A stretch of DNA of 64,000 nt from Paracyclopina nana (Eukaryota > Arthropoda > Copepoda > Cyclopoida > Cyclopettidae), in contig JAGUCH010000006.1 in assembly GCA_019096065.1 (NCBI GenBank), positions 2,376,001-2,440,000 on the forward strand. The letters are read 5' to 3'. The notes under the pieces were generated by a model. That model ran no database searches and was not told the origin of the DNA. It saw only the letters and a list, made by a program, of their open reading frames with translations. This document shows, one piece after another, positions 51,226 through 64,000 of the stretch. Position 1 is the stretch's first letter, and every line of letters starts with the position of its first letter. Made by a program: the position numbers and the translations under genes.

Positions 51226-54200
51226 TTAGATGTACAGCGGGGTCTCTTGGCCCGTCAGCAGCCTGAACATGGAAGTTGGCATCGTTTTCATCGTGATCTG
51301 AAATCGAATGGAAATTGGCACGTCATCAAAATCAATACACAATTTCTATAGTGAAGATAACAGCAGCGTGTATGGCAGTAATTTACATTGCCAGTAAAAT
51401 GGACTAGGCGGAAAATGTATCGTTACCTCGCCAACAGATGTAGCCAGCAAATTGACAATTTTCTCGTGCGGGACGGCAACTACACTCTGGCCATTTATTT
51501 CGATGATCCGATGCCCCACTCGAACTCCGCCACGTTCAGCGATTCCGCCTCGCAAAAGACTACATATCTGAAATGAAGGCCGGAAAATAATGACTGCCAT
51601 TTTCACTTTCTCGTTAGCGCGCGAGTCCCAAGGGAGCAACTTTTCCTCGTCAGAAAATGACACCCACAGTAGATTCAGACCTTTTTTCAAAGTTAGACCG
51701 CGGAATTAATGACTCTGCCAGTCTTGCCCATTATTCCACTCCTTCCTTATTCAATTTACAGCGAAACACATTTATACTCACCACACCGTTTTGAACAGAG
51801 AATCCCAACTGGTACTTTGTGTCCGGCCTCTTGATTTTTACCTCAACAACGGGGGCGCATGACACAGCCGTCAATTTCACAGCCGTCTTATTTTTGGTAT
51901 TCTGCAACAGGAATTCAAACAAGTTGTACAATATTCAAAATTCGGCCTCCCCAGGGGCGAAAAGTTTTGTGATTGAAGGGATAAACTTGTTCAATGGAGT
52001 ATACGTAGTACTGAGCTTATGCAATATTACCTTGATATAAGTTTGGCAAGTAGACAGGGGAAGGCCAACCAAGGAAATGCCATTGATGGCAATCACCTGG
52101 AAGTAACATAAATTGTAGAGATCTTGATTGACACGTACAAATTATGTGTAGCCTACCTGATCTCCAATATTGAGTTGGCCACATCGAGCAGCCGGTCCCG
52201 TGGGCAAAAGGTTGGCCAATACGATGGTGGGCAGCATCGATCCCCACCCAGATTCGACTATGACCACGCCCAGGATTTCGCCTTTGGCCTTTGGAACGAC
52301 GACCTGAAATTACAGTTGGGATGATCAGCAATCGAACATGCCTTCAATGTTTTCCTAGCAAATAAAAGTGGATCGAGATTGGTCGTGGCTTTCTAGCGTT
52401 TACTGACCGCCAAAGTAAACAGACCGCAGCTGCCCCCATCAGGGTTCCACCCTTCATTTAATGCTCCACATTTGTCTTAAGTTACGCCCGCCGCTGGTTA
52501 AATAAGTTCTCAATCTCGGCTGCAGATAACAGCAGCAACAACAACACGGTGTGGAACTTTCAGGGTAGAAAAAGCTTTCAAAAGTAGTAGTTTGTTGCCA
52601 GTTTTCAGAGCCAGTCAAGAAAATAATTTGGATTTTTCCAAGTTGGAGAAGCGAGCTTGAAAGTATGATGAAAAATGTGAGAATATCCAATTTTCAGTTT
52701 CCTTTTGTTACCAGTAATGAGGTTAGCAGCAGGTGCGAGCCTTTTGAGCAAGTCTATGAAATGAAGTAACTAGCATACACACACGAGCGCGCGCGTGCGG
52801 CAGAATGGCAGCTATATGGAGTGTCAAAACTTTGCAAGACTCTTCAAAGCTTGACAGTTTTTCTCCATTACAAACTACCAGCTGGAGTGGTATTTGAAAA
52901 AGCAACGTCGTTGTATATAGCTGAGGCAAACTTTTTTTCAAGCGCAAACTTTCAGCCATATCCTAAGTACGGCGACGACGCGGACACCCCCTCAATATTT
53001 CTCTGCATTAAGAAAGGGAAAAAAAGTTTACCCTTCTTGCTGTAATCACACTCCTACGTAGTAGTAGTAGTTTACTGATACAGTTAGTTTTTCCCCTCAA
53101 AATAGATGATGATAAACGCATTTTCTAGCTGGCTAATTGGAAACCTGTCCCTAGGTCCTTCTTGTGCGCGACATCTAATACAGCTTTCTCCCTCAGCCAC
53201 AGCAACTGCTATGTATAGAAGCTGCCATGCCAGAGATTGACACATGGCTAATTAAAGATGCACATCGCTCCCACAGCGCAACGATGTGCTAGTCACTAAT
53301 AGATCAGCGTTTCTTGAGCAATATTTCAATGTACCTCCTTTTGGAGCTCTTTCTTGGCGAACAGAGCCAACTCGTTGCCAAAGATTTCCTGGGAATTGAG
53401 CACCTCTTGATAGTCCATCTCTTTGACAAAAGAGTGATCCTCGATCCCATTTGCTTTCAAAAACTCGACGTAAGCAACTTGGAAAGCTTGTCCGATACTT
53501 TGGGCGATAAATTGAGCCTGAAAGAAGTGTAATTGAAAAAGTAGTGGCCGGATGGCATTAAGCAAGGTGAAAAATGACTCACCTCCTCGCTCTCAAAGAC
53601 ATGGCAGATCATCTTGGGAGTGGACCCAATCACCTGGATTTCCTCGCCATCTTGAGGCATGATTCTTCGCCTGGCCATGATGACCAAGAGGTCGCCAATA
53701 TCAGCGATGTAGGAAATGCTCCTCAAGGAGTGATCCATCATGATCTCCTGCAGCAAAAAAGAAAAACTCAGCTCTTTTCACTCCATCTAATAATGCGAAA
53801 ATGCAGCCAATCGAACGTTACTTCTGTGGTGACACAGAGCCTCAAACAAACTTTCTTTAAGCAGCCAACTTTTTTTAAGAGGCCTCCAGTTTTTATTGGA
53901 AAGCAGGACGACAACGTCGGAACTTTGCCCATGAAAAACAGCAGCAGCAGTAATCGCCACTCGTAACGAAAATGCAATAGAAAATGGTGAGTGGACACAC
54001 AGTGCTTTCTAGAGGTCAAGGGCCTTCAACATTACGGTGAAAGCAATGTAGGCATGAGCAAACATAATTGAGTATCGTCGACGAGTAACCTGATCATAAT
54101 TTGCTTACCTTGAGGTCAGTGTTGAGCACCATTATTTTTTCTGTCGAGATGAAGAGGTCCACTTCGGTGGAAGGCTGACTTTCACCATCAGGTGCCTGAA

Positions 54201-57200
54201 AGAAAGCAGGGAAAACTTTTTTACCACCGACAAACTCTGAAGGACACGGGAAAAAACAAAGAAAGAAAATCCAGTTGATGTGAAAAACCCAGCTAGCTAC
54301 GTTCGCGCGCCTCATTGAGCACAGTGGGAAAAAAGAGCTCAAAAGTAGCTCAAGTGACTTTTGTTCCAAACAACTTGGGCCTACTACTTTGCAGGAAAAA
54401 AAGCCAAACGCTTTCTCATCCTGAATGTCCTGTAACTTCTTGGCTCGGAAGTTAGAAAGTGGTTAAAAAGTTTGGGAAATTTCATTAATTAAAAATGTTG
54501 CACACGCTAGTTGCTTTCACTAATGTTCCTTTTCTAGCATATAGTACATTCAATGAACCCATTTTCGAAAGGTGTATTATTATTTTCAAAGCTGGCTGCA
54601 GAGGTGAAGTTTTTGATTGAACAACAACGGCGAGGAAACAAGAAGTTGGTAGGCACAAAGGTTCCCTTTACAGCAACCATCCATCAACCAGGTTTGGACC
54701 AGCAGCAGCGCCCTTTTCTTTGCAGGGCTCAATGTCTAATACCACCAGACACACGCACAGTGGTACACCCATTACTCAAGCATTGATCGGTAGGCCGATC
54801 ACGAGTCACGCCGCGAATAAAGGAAATCAGTCCTTTTTGCGCGAGCAACTTTTCCAATATTATTACGCTCATGTACTCGGACAACAATGCGTGATATGTT
54901 GGACCACTGTGCCCGCGTGCTTCAGTTAAAAAAGGTGCTTGAGGCACCATCTTCTCTAATACTCTTTCATACAAAGCCCTTCAACAAAAAGTGACCCCTT
55001 AGCCCTGCTCGCACTAAAGCCAGGATGCGCCAACAGCATGAAAAATTGCAAAGTTTTCAAATTAAAATCCCAGCTTTTGGCCGAGGTCCGAAAATAATCA
55101 TCATCACGCTTTGGCGAAAGTAAGGAAGTAAATACAGCAATGTATTGAAAGAGACTTACCAAAGCCTTGTTAAATAAGCAAGTAAAGGAGAAAGCAAAAA
55201 GCGAGATTAGTAAATGGATATGATATGTATACGCATCAGTCATGTAAAGTAATTACCTTGATTCTCGAAACAGCTTCTTCGGCTTGCATCATTCGAGTTG
55301 CCTTCGTTGGTTGACCATCACAGACCTTGAAAGGCTTCACATTAAAAATGGCAGCGCGTAATGAGAGAATTATTTACCAGTTGAGTCGAGCCCAAATATC
55401 TAGCGCGGAAGAGGACGCCCTCAATGAGCACTTTAGGGTCGGTAACGGCTGCAAAGGGAAGAGGAGAAACTGGTTAAAATTCGGACGCAAGCAAAAATTC
55501 ACGATGAGTGGTGAGTGCATCAATCCAAAGCAACTAGCTAAAGGTTGTACACATGTTATGCGGGAGGCATGAAAAAAGCATGTTGTGTGGGCAAAATAGC
55601 AGTGATTTGATTTGTGTTAGGTGAGCAGGCGAAAAAGAGAGAAGGAAAGCTGTATATACAAATAATAACTTCCTCAGAAAAAGCAAGTAAATATTCTTCA
55701 TGTTGATCTTCTTCTTGATGTATTTGTGATACAAGTAATTGCAGTGACTACATAAAAGTACAATGTGCAAGCTTTCTCTCACAAAATGATTACACTTTTC
55801 GGTCTATCACGCAATCATCCATATAGCCTGAGACAAAAGCCTTGCAAGCACAGTAATTAATGGCAGCTTTCCAAGCATTTGCATTTATCCCCGAAAAATC
55901 GGGGAAAAATCCTCTTGGGATGCTGATGCGCAACTTCGTATTTATCTTGCCTGCTCCGACTATTTATCTTTTCATTTCCTGCTGCATACGCTCGTAATTA
56001 TAATTACCACAGATACAAATGTGCCCAAGTTTCGCCACACATAGTAGACTGCACAAACACTTACAAAACAACAAAGTTTGCTTTGATATGCTTCAGCCAA
56101 CTTTACTTGCAGCGGAATATTAAAATTACTGCTCGCTAGGCATATGTACCATATTTGAAAACAGTTTAAAAGTAGAAACCTTTGTCTTGTACATTCGCCA
56201 ACTTTTCCGCACGTTGCGTCTCGATACATCTATATATTTAATGAAATGTAGTCCGAAATAGCATGCTCAGCCAGCGTGGTGGCGCGGGGATATCAAAACT
56301 TTTCAAATACAGAAGCAGTGAAGAGTAAAATATGCCTTTTGGAGATAAGGGGGAGGAGAATGGAGGAATTTTCCAAAAGGCCGTTTTGCCCATTTCCACA
56401 TCATTTGAATACGTCGTTTCTACTACATCCGTAAAGCCATTATAAAAGACTGAATGGAGTTTTCCCTAGATTTACTATGCTATTATCTTCCCTGCAAAAT
56501 ATGCTGTGGACAGGAAATGAAATTGGCGAGCAGTCATCAATTACGCAGCCGCATTTCCATAAAGTGATCAAACAGCGGTTTGAAGCAATTTGCTGCAGCG
56601 GCCAGAGCGGTATTGGTGTTGCCGGAATATTCAATATGGCATATATAACACTAGGCTGTAGCCAGGCTATGCGAGGTAGCTTGATAGGGTACGTAGCGTT
56701 GCCAGTCAGAATCACGCATACAGGGGCCTTAAGGTACTTGAGATAAAAACTCGTAAGTGAGAATGGCTCAAGTAGAGTGAGCACACAGCTCCAGGCTGTG
56801 ATTTCTCGAGTGTAATGAGACCTTTTAATGGCTCAGTGACCCCATGTGGAGTAGGGCTGCCTTGCTTGCTAGACTAGCTAGATATGGAAGGTAGCCTTTG
56901 GGCATTCTTTGCATCGTTTATCTCTGCCTCATACAGGACTGGTTGGCATAAAACCGAAAAATTGGAGAATATCCAGCAAGCCAGTATAGCAGAAAGTTTA
57001 AAGGGATTCCTTTTCATGTAACACACGTGACACACTACACACAAGGGAGCATGCAAATTTTTGCAAAAATTTGATTGGCATAAGTGCACACCTAAGGCTA
57101 GCCTACCGCATCATCAGGATTCGGGCGCCTCTTGTATTGCTTCTATTTTATGTGTAAGGCAATATTTGTGAAAGTAAAAATGCAAATTGCACAACATTTG

Positions 57201-60200
57201 ATACATCCCGCACCAGGCTTGCTAAGAAATCTGTTTTCGTAGCTGTGCAACAACTACATTTCTATGGTAATGCAAAACTTTCAATTTCCATTTTTTAGCC
57301 CGGGCTATTGTTCTGGTCCATTTCCCAATAAGCTTAGCACAACGTAAACAAATATTTTTGCAGAGAAACCGGTTTCGCAGCAAAATGCCGCTACGCGTGT
57401 AAGCTCAAATTGGTGAGGTATATGGTATAACGTGGTAATGTAAACAAAAGATAAGTCTGCTCCCTGCAGCTGATCAAATCTATGTTCAGCCCTCTAGATG
57501 CCAATTTTTACATGTCATGATGAATGTCCTGGCTCCTTTTAAAAGCATCGATTTTGATGCCCAACAAAGGGATTTGGTTTCGTATCCATTGCAAAAAGTG
57601 TCACAAATGTATTATGAGTAGGGTAGGGGAATGTGTTACTTTCACCACTCACATTTTGGGCTGTGGAAGGGAAGATGATCAATACTGTTTGACGGTACAA
57701 GAGAAGGACTGCGTGCGCTCTTTGTACATTACGGGTAATTGTGTTCCTTTTTCAAGTACTTTAGCTAGTGAGAGGATAAATACAGCCAAAAAATGGAAGC
57801 AAATTGCTCTTTGCTAATAACATAAAACAAGTCCCCCTTTGGTATGTGAGGCCATGGCACAAACTTATTTCATTGTATCCAGAGAATTTCCAGATGGCTA
57901 GCTTATAATATGCAGCAGTCTTATTAAAGTAAGGCGTACACATTGTGGCTATATGCTTTCACAACATAATAATAGAGCTTTGCCTAGCTGGCCATTAAAG
58001 AAATAAAGTAGCATGTTCAAAATATGCTGTATGAGCCTCTTTTTCTCTTAGGCTAATAAACCCAGTTTCACTTTGGAAGAAAGGAAATTGCCCTCTACTT
58101 TCAAAGCCATGCATTGAAATGCCAAGTCAAGACGAACCGTACTTTTTACCCGAGATCAAGAATTTCAAGCGTTGTTAGATCATTTGTTAGAAATACCATT
58201 ATGAAGGTAAGGCAAAAATACTGTGCTGCACTCAGGAAAACTCTCACAGAAATGTGAAGCAGTGGTATGGATAGTTAGCAATTTGGGAAACCACACACAA
58301 GCTCAACTTGTTTTTTAAAGGATGTTGAACTCACCATAGTGGGTTTTTTGTTTGGTGGCGGCCATGAAAATTTCATCGGACACAATTTTTCAAATAGCAG
58401 CAGTAGTAGTAGTAGGATTTTTGAGGTTGTAGATATTTAGAGATTGGCAAAGAAAAAGAGAGAAAACAAATAATGAAAATTTATCTGGCATTAATACACA
58501 ACTGCATGTGGTCTAGAAAGCATGCCAAATCATAGAGGAGCATTTCGCATGTACTTAACAAAAACTTGATGCTAAATCAAGACGAGAAACGATCGTTCGA
58601 ATTTGAAAAGACGCGAAGAAATTGCCTACTAAAGACGAAATATGTTGCATGCAATTGTAGAAATACGAGCAAATCTTGCATTTTAGCTTGCAGCTCTATT
58701 CAGCGCAGATATTGAATGCATTGGCAATAATTGTTTTATCTTAATAAATGCAATTACAGCCAACGAAAGCACCATTCTCAGCCTCGATTAAGAGAGCAAT
58801 AAAAATGGAGCATATAGTTAAAGGTTGACTACTGCACATCGAAATCGAACAAAGCCAGTCACAGTTGGAACTTTGAAAAACTAGATATATGGCAAGTTGC
58901 TGAAGTAGCAAGCGAGTTGTACACCGGCTCGTAAAATGAAAAATGATTAACCCTTAGGGGAGAATTTTTACCTTCTTTGGTTTTTGTTCCCTTCTTTTTC
59001 GCAGCTTCATTCTGAAATGAGAAGGAAAAGAAGATAATTAAAAAGGTACATAATGGTACATTCAGCGGAGCACTTCCTTAAAACAGTAATATTTCATTAA
59101 AATGTGCTGACTGTGAAGATAAGAAACGAGACACTACCATATATGGCAGTAGTGGTTTTGTGATATGACTGTGCATGATCATTTTGCCAACTGAACTGTA
59201 GGCATCCTCAGTGCGAGTGTATCATCATGATCAAGATGAAAGTGGTGACGAATCTTAGCACTCAGTAGCAATAACCAGACAAATATACTTTTTTAAATTA
59301 GAAAAATTTGCAACAAGTGATCACAACCCTTATTACGTATGTATGCTACTACATCAGTAAATACAGAAGGAGAAGTTTTTTGGTTATGTTTTTTTGAAAA
59401 TCGCTTAAATGCGGCAATTCCTGTTGGCCAGACTTAAAACAATGCATACTATACGCAAATCTCTGATTTTGAAGGGGGCAATCAAATGCGGATTTTGTCT
59501 GCCAAAAGTTTACAATATAGTGTTAGAGCATATTGGCTAGAAGTTCAAAGGTGAGCTGTTCTCTTTAGGCTCTATGCGATTTCGTTAGTTTGGCCTCATC
59601 GTCTCCAATTTAATTACGTTCCTCGGAACGTTTTCCCATTGTGCCTGTCAACTTTGTAGCAGCAGGAAACCATTAGCTTTGATGTAGCAGAAATTTGCAT
59701 GAAGTGCACGAACAGGACAAATCACTCTCAGTATTTTAGAATTGTACAATAGCAAATAGCAAAGATTTGGTGTAGTAGTTGTGTGCCCAGCAGCCATATG
59801 TTAGAAAGAAGGGAAAAGATAACCACGCAACGTTATACGTAAGAAACCTCTACAAACAGAGTTGCAGAATACCCAGTGCCACGAAAATGAGTAGAGAAAA
59901 GCAAAAAAGTGAGCCAAAAAGCTGTGAATATTAAAATATGATGGTGATTCTTTACAGGTACCCTACGCCCATAAATCACAGGTTACCTGCAAAATACAGG
60001 CTGGGCAATTGATCATCTCCTGATCATCATAATGTTCTTGGTCGAAAGAGCCATCAAGAGGATAATTTGCCATTGAGGTAGGGGAGCATGAGGTTGGCTG
60101 GTCTATTGGAAAGGTGGATGGGTTCTGACGCTGTTGATAGGGATCGTAACTTGGAGGGATGTTAATAGCACTTGGAGGGTATGCAGTAGAAGAGGAAGCC

Positions 60201-62393
60201 GCAAAAGGGCGTTGCCAGACCTTTAAAAATATCACATATGTTGTTTTTACTATGTACAGTTTTTTGGCACTTTACCAAAGCTGTTTTTGGTGATTATTTA
60301 CGATGCGGCAAATAAAGTCAGCATTAAGCGGTTTAGTAGAGAGCATACAGAAGTAGTACACACAAATAATGATGAAGGAGAAGCTAGTTTTTTGGCTCCA
60401 ATCCGCGATCTTAGATGACCATGCACATCTTACCCATTGTGTTGCAAAGCATGTGCTGACATGACAACTAAAGGATCCTGCTTGCCTGCTACGTACGAAA
60501 AGGCACCCAATACAAGCTGGATTTCAGACCGAATCACGTGATCAGAGCAAATAATGCGACTTAATTTTCTACCGTCATGACATCGAATGTAGGATATCAT
60601 ACCTAAAGCAGTGGATGCGACGAGTCATAAAAGTCGCATTGCGTGTCGTTGCTTAACTTCGTAAAAACGCCTACTTCCCTTGGGACCAGTAGGCATTTGA
60701 AGGTCAGGAGAATGCATGCTAACAGCATAAAAGGACAATTTCTTGCTCGTATAACATATTGATCGAGGACACAACAATTACGGACCTAGTTCACCAAGTG
60801 GCCGCCGCGAGTCAATGTCTCTAGTGCTCCTTAATGGTGAAGGTGACTGTGTAGCATGTCGCACATGAGACTTTTTCGCTCTTCGCCTCCTCACCCATAG
60901 TGTAGCGACATGTTATAGCAGTAAAAAGAGCCATCTGGTAAATGGACTGGTGGCACTAAATCTCGATAATGGCTCGCCACAGGAAAAGATTATCTAGCTA
61001 TAGCCTCTGTAATTGAGACGGATCTGAAATGGACTTTCCACAGAAGTAGCAAACCCCCAAATAACGATGCTAGTGGTGTACACAACAGCCCCTTGAGGAG
61101 TAGAAACACGTTTTCCCCCATGGATAAAGGAAAAGCAGCAAATCTAGGATGGCAGCTGTTGTGAAATGAAGAGGAGAGCCGCGACGTCATAGCTATGTGG
61201 AAGTACGCAAGTAAAGTGCATTTTTCTTGCCTCTCCATATCAATATCTATTACAAAGGGATGCACTTATTTGCCTCCAACCCATGACAAATGAAGAGGAC
61301 GAAAAGCTGCTCTCTGTACCACATAATAGCAGTGATGCTATCAAAAAGCACCATTAGTAGTTTGTGTGACACGCTAGCCAAGCTCTACCTACCTAAATTA
61401 CACTGCAGCAGTGGTGGTCATGAAAGGACAATCAAGAGAAGACATAAACTTGGAAATGCCCTACAGTTAGGCTAGCCTAATTGCAACTGAAACTATACCA
61501 TCACTAGATCCATGTCCGGCCCAACTACATTTTCTGCATCAACAATTACGAATATTTTATGCGTGCGTGCCCTACCTTTTGGTCGTAGTAGCCATTGTCA
61601 TCGTTGTACTGTTGCCCTAGAAGTCGGTCAGTTTCTTGGTCGGTATCAAGGTCCTCGTCATCCTTTGCAGTTTTGGGCGTTGGGACACGTTCGTCGACAA
61701 TTTCACTCCCACTTTCCTCTTCTTCTTCCTCCTCTTCCTCTTCCTCGTCATCTTCTTCTTCCTCCTCCTCCTCCTCGTCATCTTCCTCCCCTTCTTCGTC
61801 TTCATCGTCCTCATCTTCGTCATCCTCCACTTCTTTGCTAATCGAGTTTTCTTGCTGGTGCTCCAGGAGTGAAGTTGTGTGAGCTGGAGCACTGGGCAAA
61901 CTTAGGACTGCCGCTGCAGCAGTTGAAGTGGGTATGCTATCAAGGATTTGCATTTGACTTTGTTGTTGCCTTTTGATCCAAGGATCATCGGCCTCGCCAT
62001 TCTCACAATGATTGCCAGCAGTAGTGGAGCTTGTGGTCGCAGCCGTAGTAATGTTTTCAGTGGTTGCACAAACCGCGGTGGTCGTCGTTCCACCATTTGA
62101 CGGAATCCTCGTTTGATGCTGCAGCACTCGCGTGGCCTGGATGGCCATCTTTATGTCCTTCAAGGCAGCAGCCACAGACTCGTCAGATTGGCAGGTAGAT
62201 ACATCCAGAAGCTCAGAGGATGATCCTGAAAAAAAAAATGGGCACAAGTGAGTAATGGCAAGAGGCAAATTTCTCTCCTAATAAGCATGTGTCTCACGAC
62301 CACAAATTCATCTTGGCAGTTTTTTAGCTCTGTCTGTGCAGTGTCACGTTTGTGTTGATCCCCTAATCCTGGCTCACCGTGATCTCGATTCAT
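51226..62393 (-). CDS. APBA: Mint/X11 adaptor (APBA family, lin-10 homologue)
   Basis: Fourteen coding exons: 62393-62378, 62225-61576, 60220-59987, 59010-58971, 55448-55378, 55325-55257, 54195-54109, 53747-53583, 53517-53335, 52303-52157, 52096-52031, 51901-51782, 51567-51427 and 51297-51226. All are GT-AG and together give exactly 686 residues. Mint/X11 proteins bind the NPTY tail of APP-family receptors and sort membrane proteins at synapses and epithelia. The N-terminal half is low-complexity, with [17 protein letters not shown] early and an Asp/Glu tract (about 135-174). The PTB domain (about 320-490) starts [14 protein letters not shown] and contains [20 protein letters not shown]1 (about 505-590) contains [18 protein letters not shown]2 (about 597-670) contains LGFSVQNGV and [20 protein letters not shown]. 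The C-terminus is the family ending PLYI. Exon 1 is tiny (16 coding nt) and is the least certain. Confidence 0.9.
55449..58970 (-). other. X11 intron 4 (3.5 kb)
   Basis: The largest X11 intron, between the linker exon and the PTB start. It contains the alternative first-exon candidate at 58335-58365. Otherwise it is AT-rich with short simple repeats (for example CAGCAGTAGTAGTAG near 58398). No nested gene is seen. Confidence 0.5.
58335..58365 (-). CDS. Candidate alternative first coding exon of X11
   Basis: An ATG at 58365 in good context (TTCATGGCC) opens [10 protein letters not shown] and runs to a donor TATG|GTGAG at 58335/58334, leaving one extra base. That is exactly the phase needed to join exon 5 (55448), which supplies the other two bases. 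No acceptor AG of quality lies just upstream, as expected of a first exon. The product would be about 342 residues: ten new ones plus PTB-PDZ-PDZ, like short Mint3-type forms. Transcript support is unknown. Confidence 0.35.
60221..61575 (-). other. X11 intron 2 (1.36 kb)
   Basis: Non-coding sequence between exons 2 and 3 of the X11 gene. It includes CACGTGATC words near 60535. No exon, repeat or nested gene is recognised. Confidence 0.5.
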
Positions 62394-64000
62394 CTTCTTA
62401 TACTTTCTTTTCCGCTGTGTCTCCGAAAGACCTTAAGCACGATTTTTTTCTCCCGTGGAGAACTTGCATGGGATGCTTGACTTGGCAAACTATTGATTAT
62501 TTGGGCGGGGGTAAGAAAACTCCTTCTTCATTTTTGACGATATGAGCCCACATTTTGCTTCGAGTCAATAATGATTCATGCCTGTGGCAGACACATGACT
62601 GACGTTCTACCAGGAGAAAACAACTTCCACGTACCTAAGATGAATTACTAAGGCACGATGATGATGCAAAATGCTGGCTTTTCTGAGCAACTAGGGAAAT
62701 GAGGAGAATTTAGCATATAGCCTCCTCTACAGCATTTTAATCTGATAAAAAGCTTTTCTGTCCATCCTTGGCTGAAATTGTACATTTGGGGGATGGCAGT
62801 GCTGCTGCTGTAAAGTGGCCCCCTTCACAGTGATAAAATGCCCATCACACTACGAGAAAAGAAGCTGGAAAGATACTCCATTTGACCAGACGAATATCTC
62901 GTTTTTGAGTGTAAGCGCTTCAAAGCACCCAGTAGTGCGTAAGGAGCTGAAATTTGTTAATATCCCCTTCACGGAAGAACATTCTAGAGGCAACATGTGA
63001 CACCAGATTTGCATCACGCAAGCTGGCATCTAAGCCCCTATGAATTGAACACTAAAGATGCATGCACAAATTGATATTCGCGCGAATCCAGATCTTGGAG
63101 AAGAGGCATTTTGACAGCCTTAAGGTGGGACACATTTTGTGATCGACCATGCGATAGGAGCGCTACTGCATAAGTGAAAGTCTTTTACAGCACAAAACCT
63201 TCAGTCGAGTGCTAGCTATCAAGAAAAATTGGACAATGCAGCTTTATTTTTTGAATAGAATGACAAATTGTCAAATTCACTCAGCTCAGCATTTTGTGTA
63301 CAGAGCAAAATGCGGATAAGAAATGGCACCACTTTCCTTGAGAGGATTAGGATGCGAAGAAAGCATCATATCCGAGAAAGCTCTAAAAAAATTTCTGATT
63401 TGCGCAGAAATTGCCATAATTGGTGGTCAAATTTCCTCTCCTTCAACTGAGAGTGCAAAAATTCTGCTGCAATTTTCGTGGGTCGTGCTCGCTCATAAAA
63501 AGCCTGCTGCGCAATGCTTTCAAATTTGCCTCTGTTGGTGGTGGCCAACTCTAATAAAATCATTGCATCCAGTGCAACTTAATAAAGTGACTACAATGTG
63601 TTCTGGCGGAAAAAGGCAAATCCTTGCAAAATTGTTGCGACAAAGGCTCAGTCTCTTCTGGAGATTTCATAGTGGCATCGCCACGGTCATTATCGATTCT
63701 TATGTAGTTCCATCGCATCCTACTCAGTACATAAGAATCGATAATAACCGTGGCTTGGTCACTATGAAATCTCCAGAAGAGACTAAGCCAAAGCCTAATG
63801 ATTTTAAATTAGACAAGTCCTTAGCTACATTTTGTGCCCTAAGGCAGAAACATGGAATAATCATGGAAAGTTGGGAATCTGCCAATTTTTGGGATTTACC
63901 CCGCTTTTTGCCATATAGCTGCAAAGTGGCGGTTTCGCGTCGGCAGCAGACTCAATAGCTGCTGCTCGCGCCGGAAAAAAGGCCAATTTTCTCCTTCTGG
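62394..64000. other. Upstream of X11; no gene recognised
   Basis: 1.6 kb beyond the X11 start codon. It should contain the X11 5' UTR and promoter, which I cannot delimit. The open frame at 63323-63958 (+) overlaps the long hairpin and shows no family similarity, so I do not annotate it. Confidence 0.45.
63645..63789. repeat. Long near-perfect inverted repeat (hairpin)
   Basis: A left arm of 62 bases (63645-63706, starting GGCTCAGTCTCTTCTGGAGA) is mirrored by 63728-63789 with about six mismatches, four of them clustered. At least two others become G-U pairs if transcribed. The loop is about 21 bases. This suits either a foldback transposon remnant or a hairpin RNA gene feeding the siRNA pathway. 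No target-site duplication is clear. Confidence 0.7.

Noticed and set aside
63323..63958. 211-codon open frame on the plus strand
   Set aside because: It runs through the inverted repeat, has no recognisable domain and shows no splice or codon pattern of a gene. The length is explained by the repeat lacking stops in one frame.

Overview
The window is nuclear DNA of a multicellular animal. Every recognisable gene is a eukaryotic or metazoan housekeeping gene. Introns are mostly 50-350 bp with GT-AG borders, AATAAA poly(A) signals are present, and a Mint/X11 adaptor gene (an animal-only family) fills the right-hand side. The compact introns and the mix of families suit an arthropod-like invertebrate such as a small crustacean, but nothing seen fixes the species.

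Layout. Positions 1-27134 are a gene-poor tract with no convincing coding sequence. It holds a CCAAT-rich promoter-like patch at the left edge, two foldback (MITE-like) elements, a tRNA-like Pol III unit, a perfect 68-bp tandem duplication and many copies of the POU octamer ATGCAAAT and of CCATAAA. Positions 27185-51226 are a dense block of twelve genes, many in convergent or divergent pairs: TRMT10C-like copy 1 (+), MYBBP1A (-), eIF4H (+), a two-transmembrane protein (+), TRMT10C-like copy 2 (+), a second two-transmembrane protein (-), ribosomal protein uL16/RPL10 (-), Golgi pH regulator GPR89 (+), SEC22B (-), SLC35B1 (+), CPSF2 (-) and a ten-finger C2H2 protein (+). From 51226 to 62393 a 14-exon Mint/X11 (APBA, lin-10) gene runs on the minus strand. 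The last 1.6 kb has no gene but carries a long near-perfect hairpin.

Functional themes. The block mixes mitochondrial tRNA processing (TRMT10C), nucleolar and ribosome functions (MYBBP1A, uL16), translation initiation (eIF4H), ER-Golgi traffic and homeostasis (SEC22B, GPR89, SLC35B1), mRNA 3'-end processing (CPSF2) and neuronal/epithelial sorting (X11). They are neighbours, not a pathway.

The most unusual points are these. (1) There are two divergent TRMT10C-like genes; the second has lost the Gly-Gly and Asp of the Trm10 active-site loop but keeps an intact reading frame and a matching 14-bp promoter word. (2) Two homologous two-TM genes of unknown function flank that second copy in opposite orientation. 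(3) TRMT10C copy 1 and MYBBP1A converge with stop codons 16 bp apart. (4) X11 has a second, phase-compatible first exon that would give a PTB-PDZ-PDZ short form. (5) A long hairpin lies near the right edge.

Start codons below are ATGs chosen by eye. Exon borders were set by GT-AG sites, by keeping the reading frame and by similarity to family members recalled from memory; no alignment was run.
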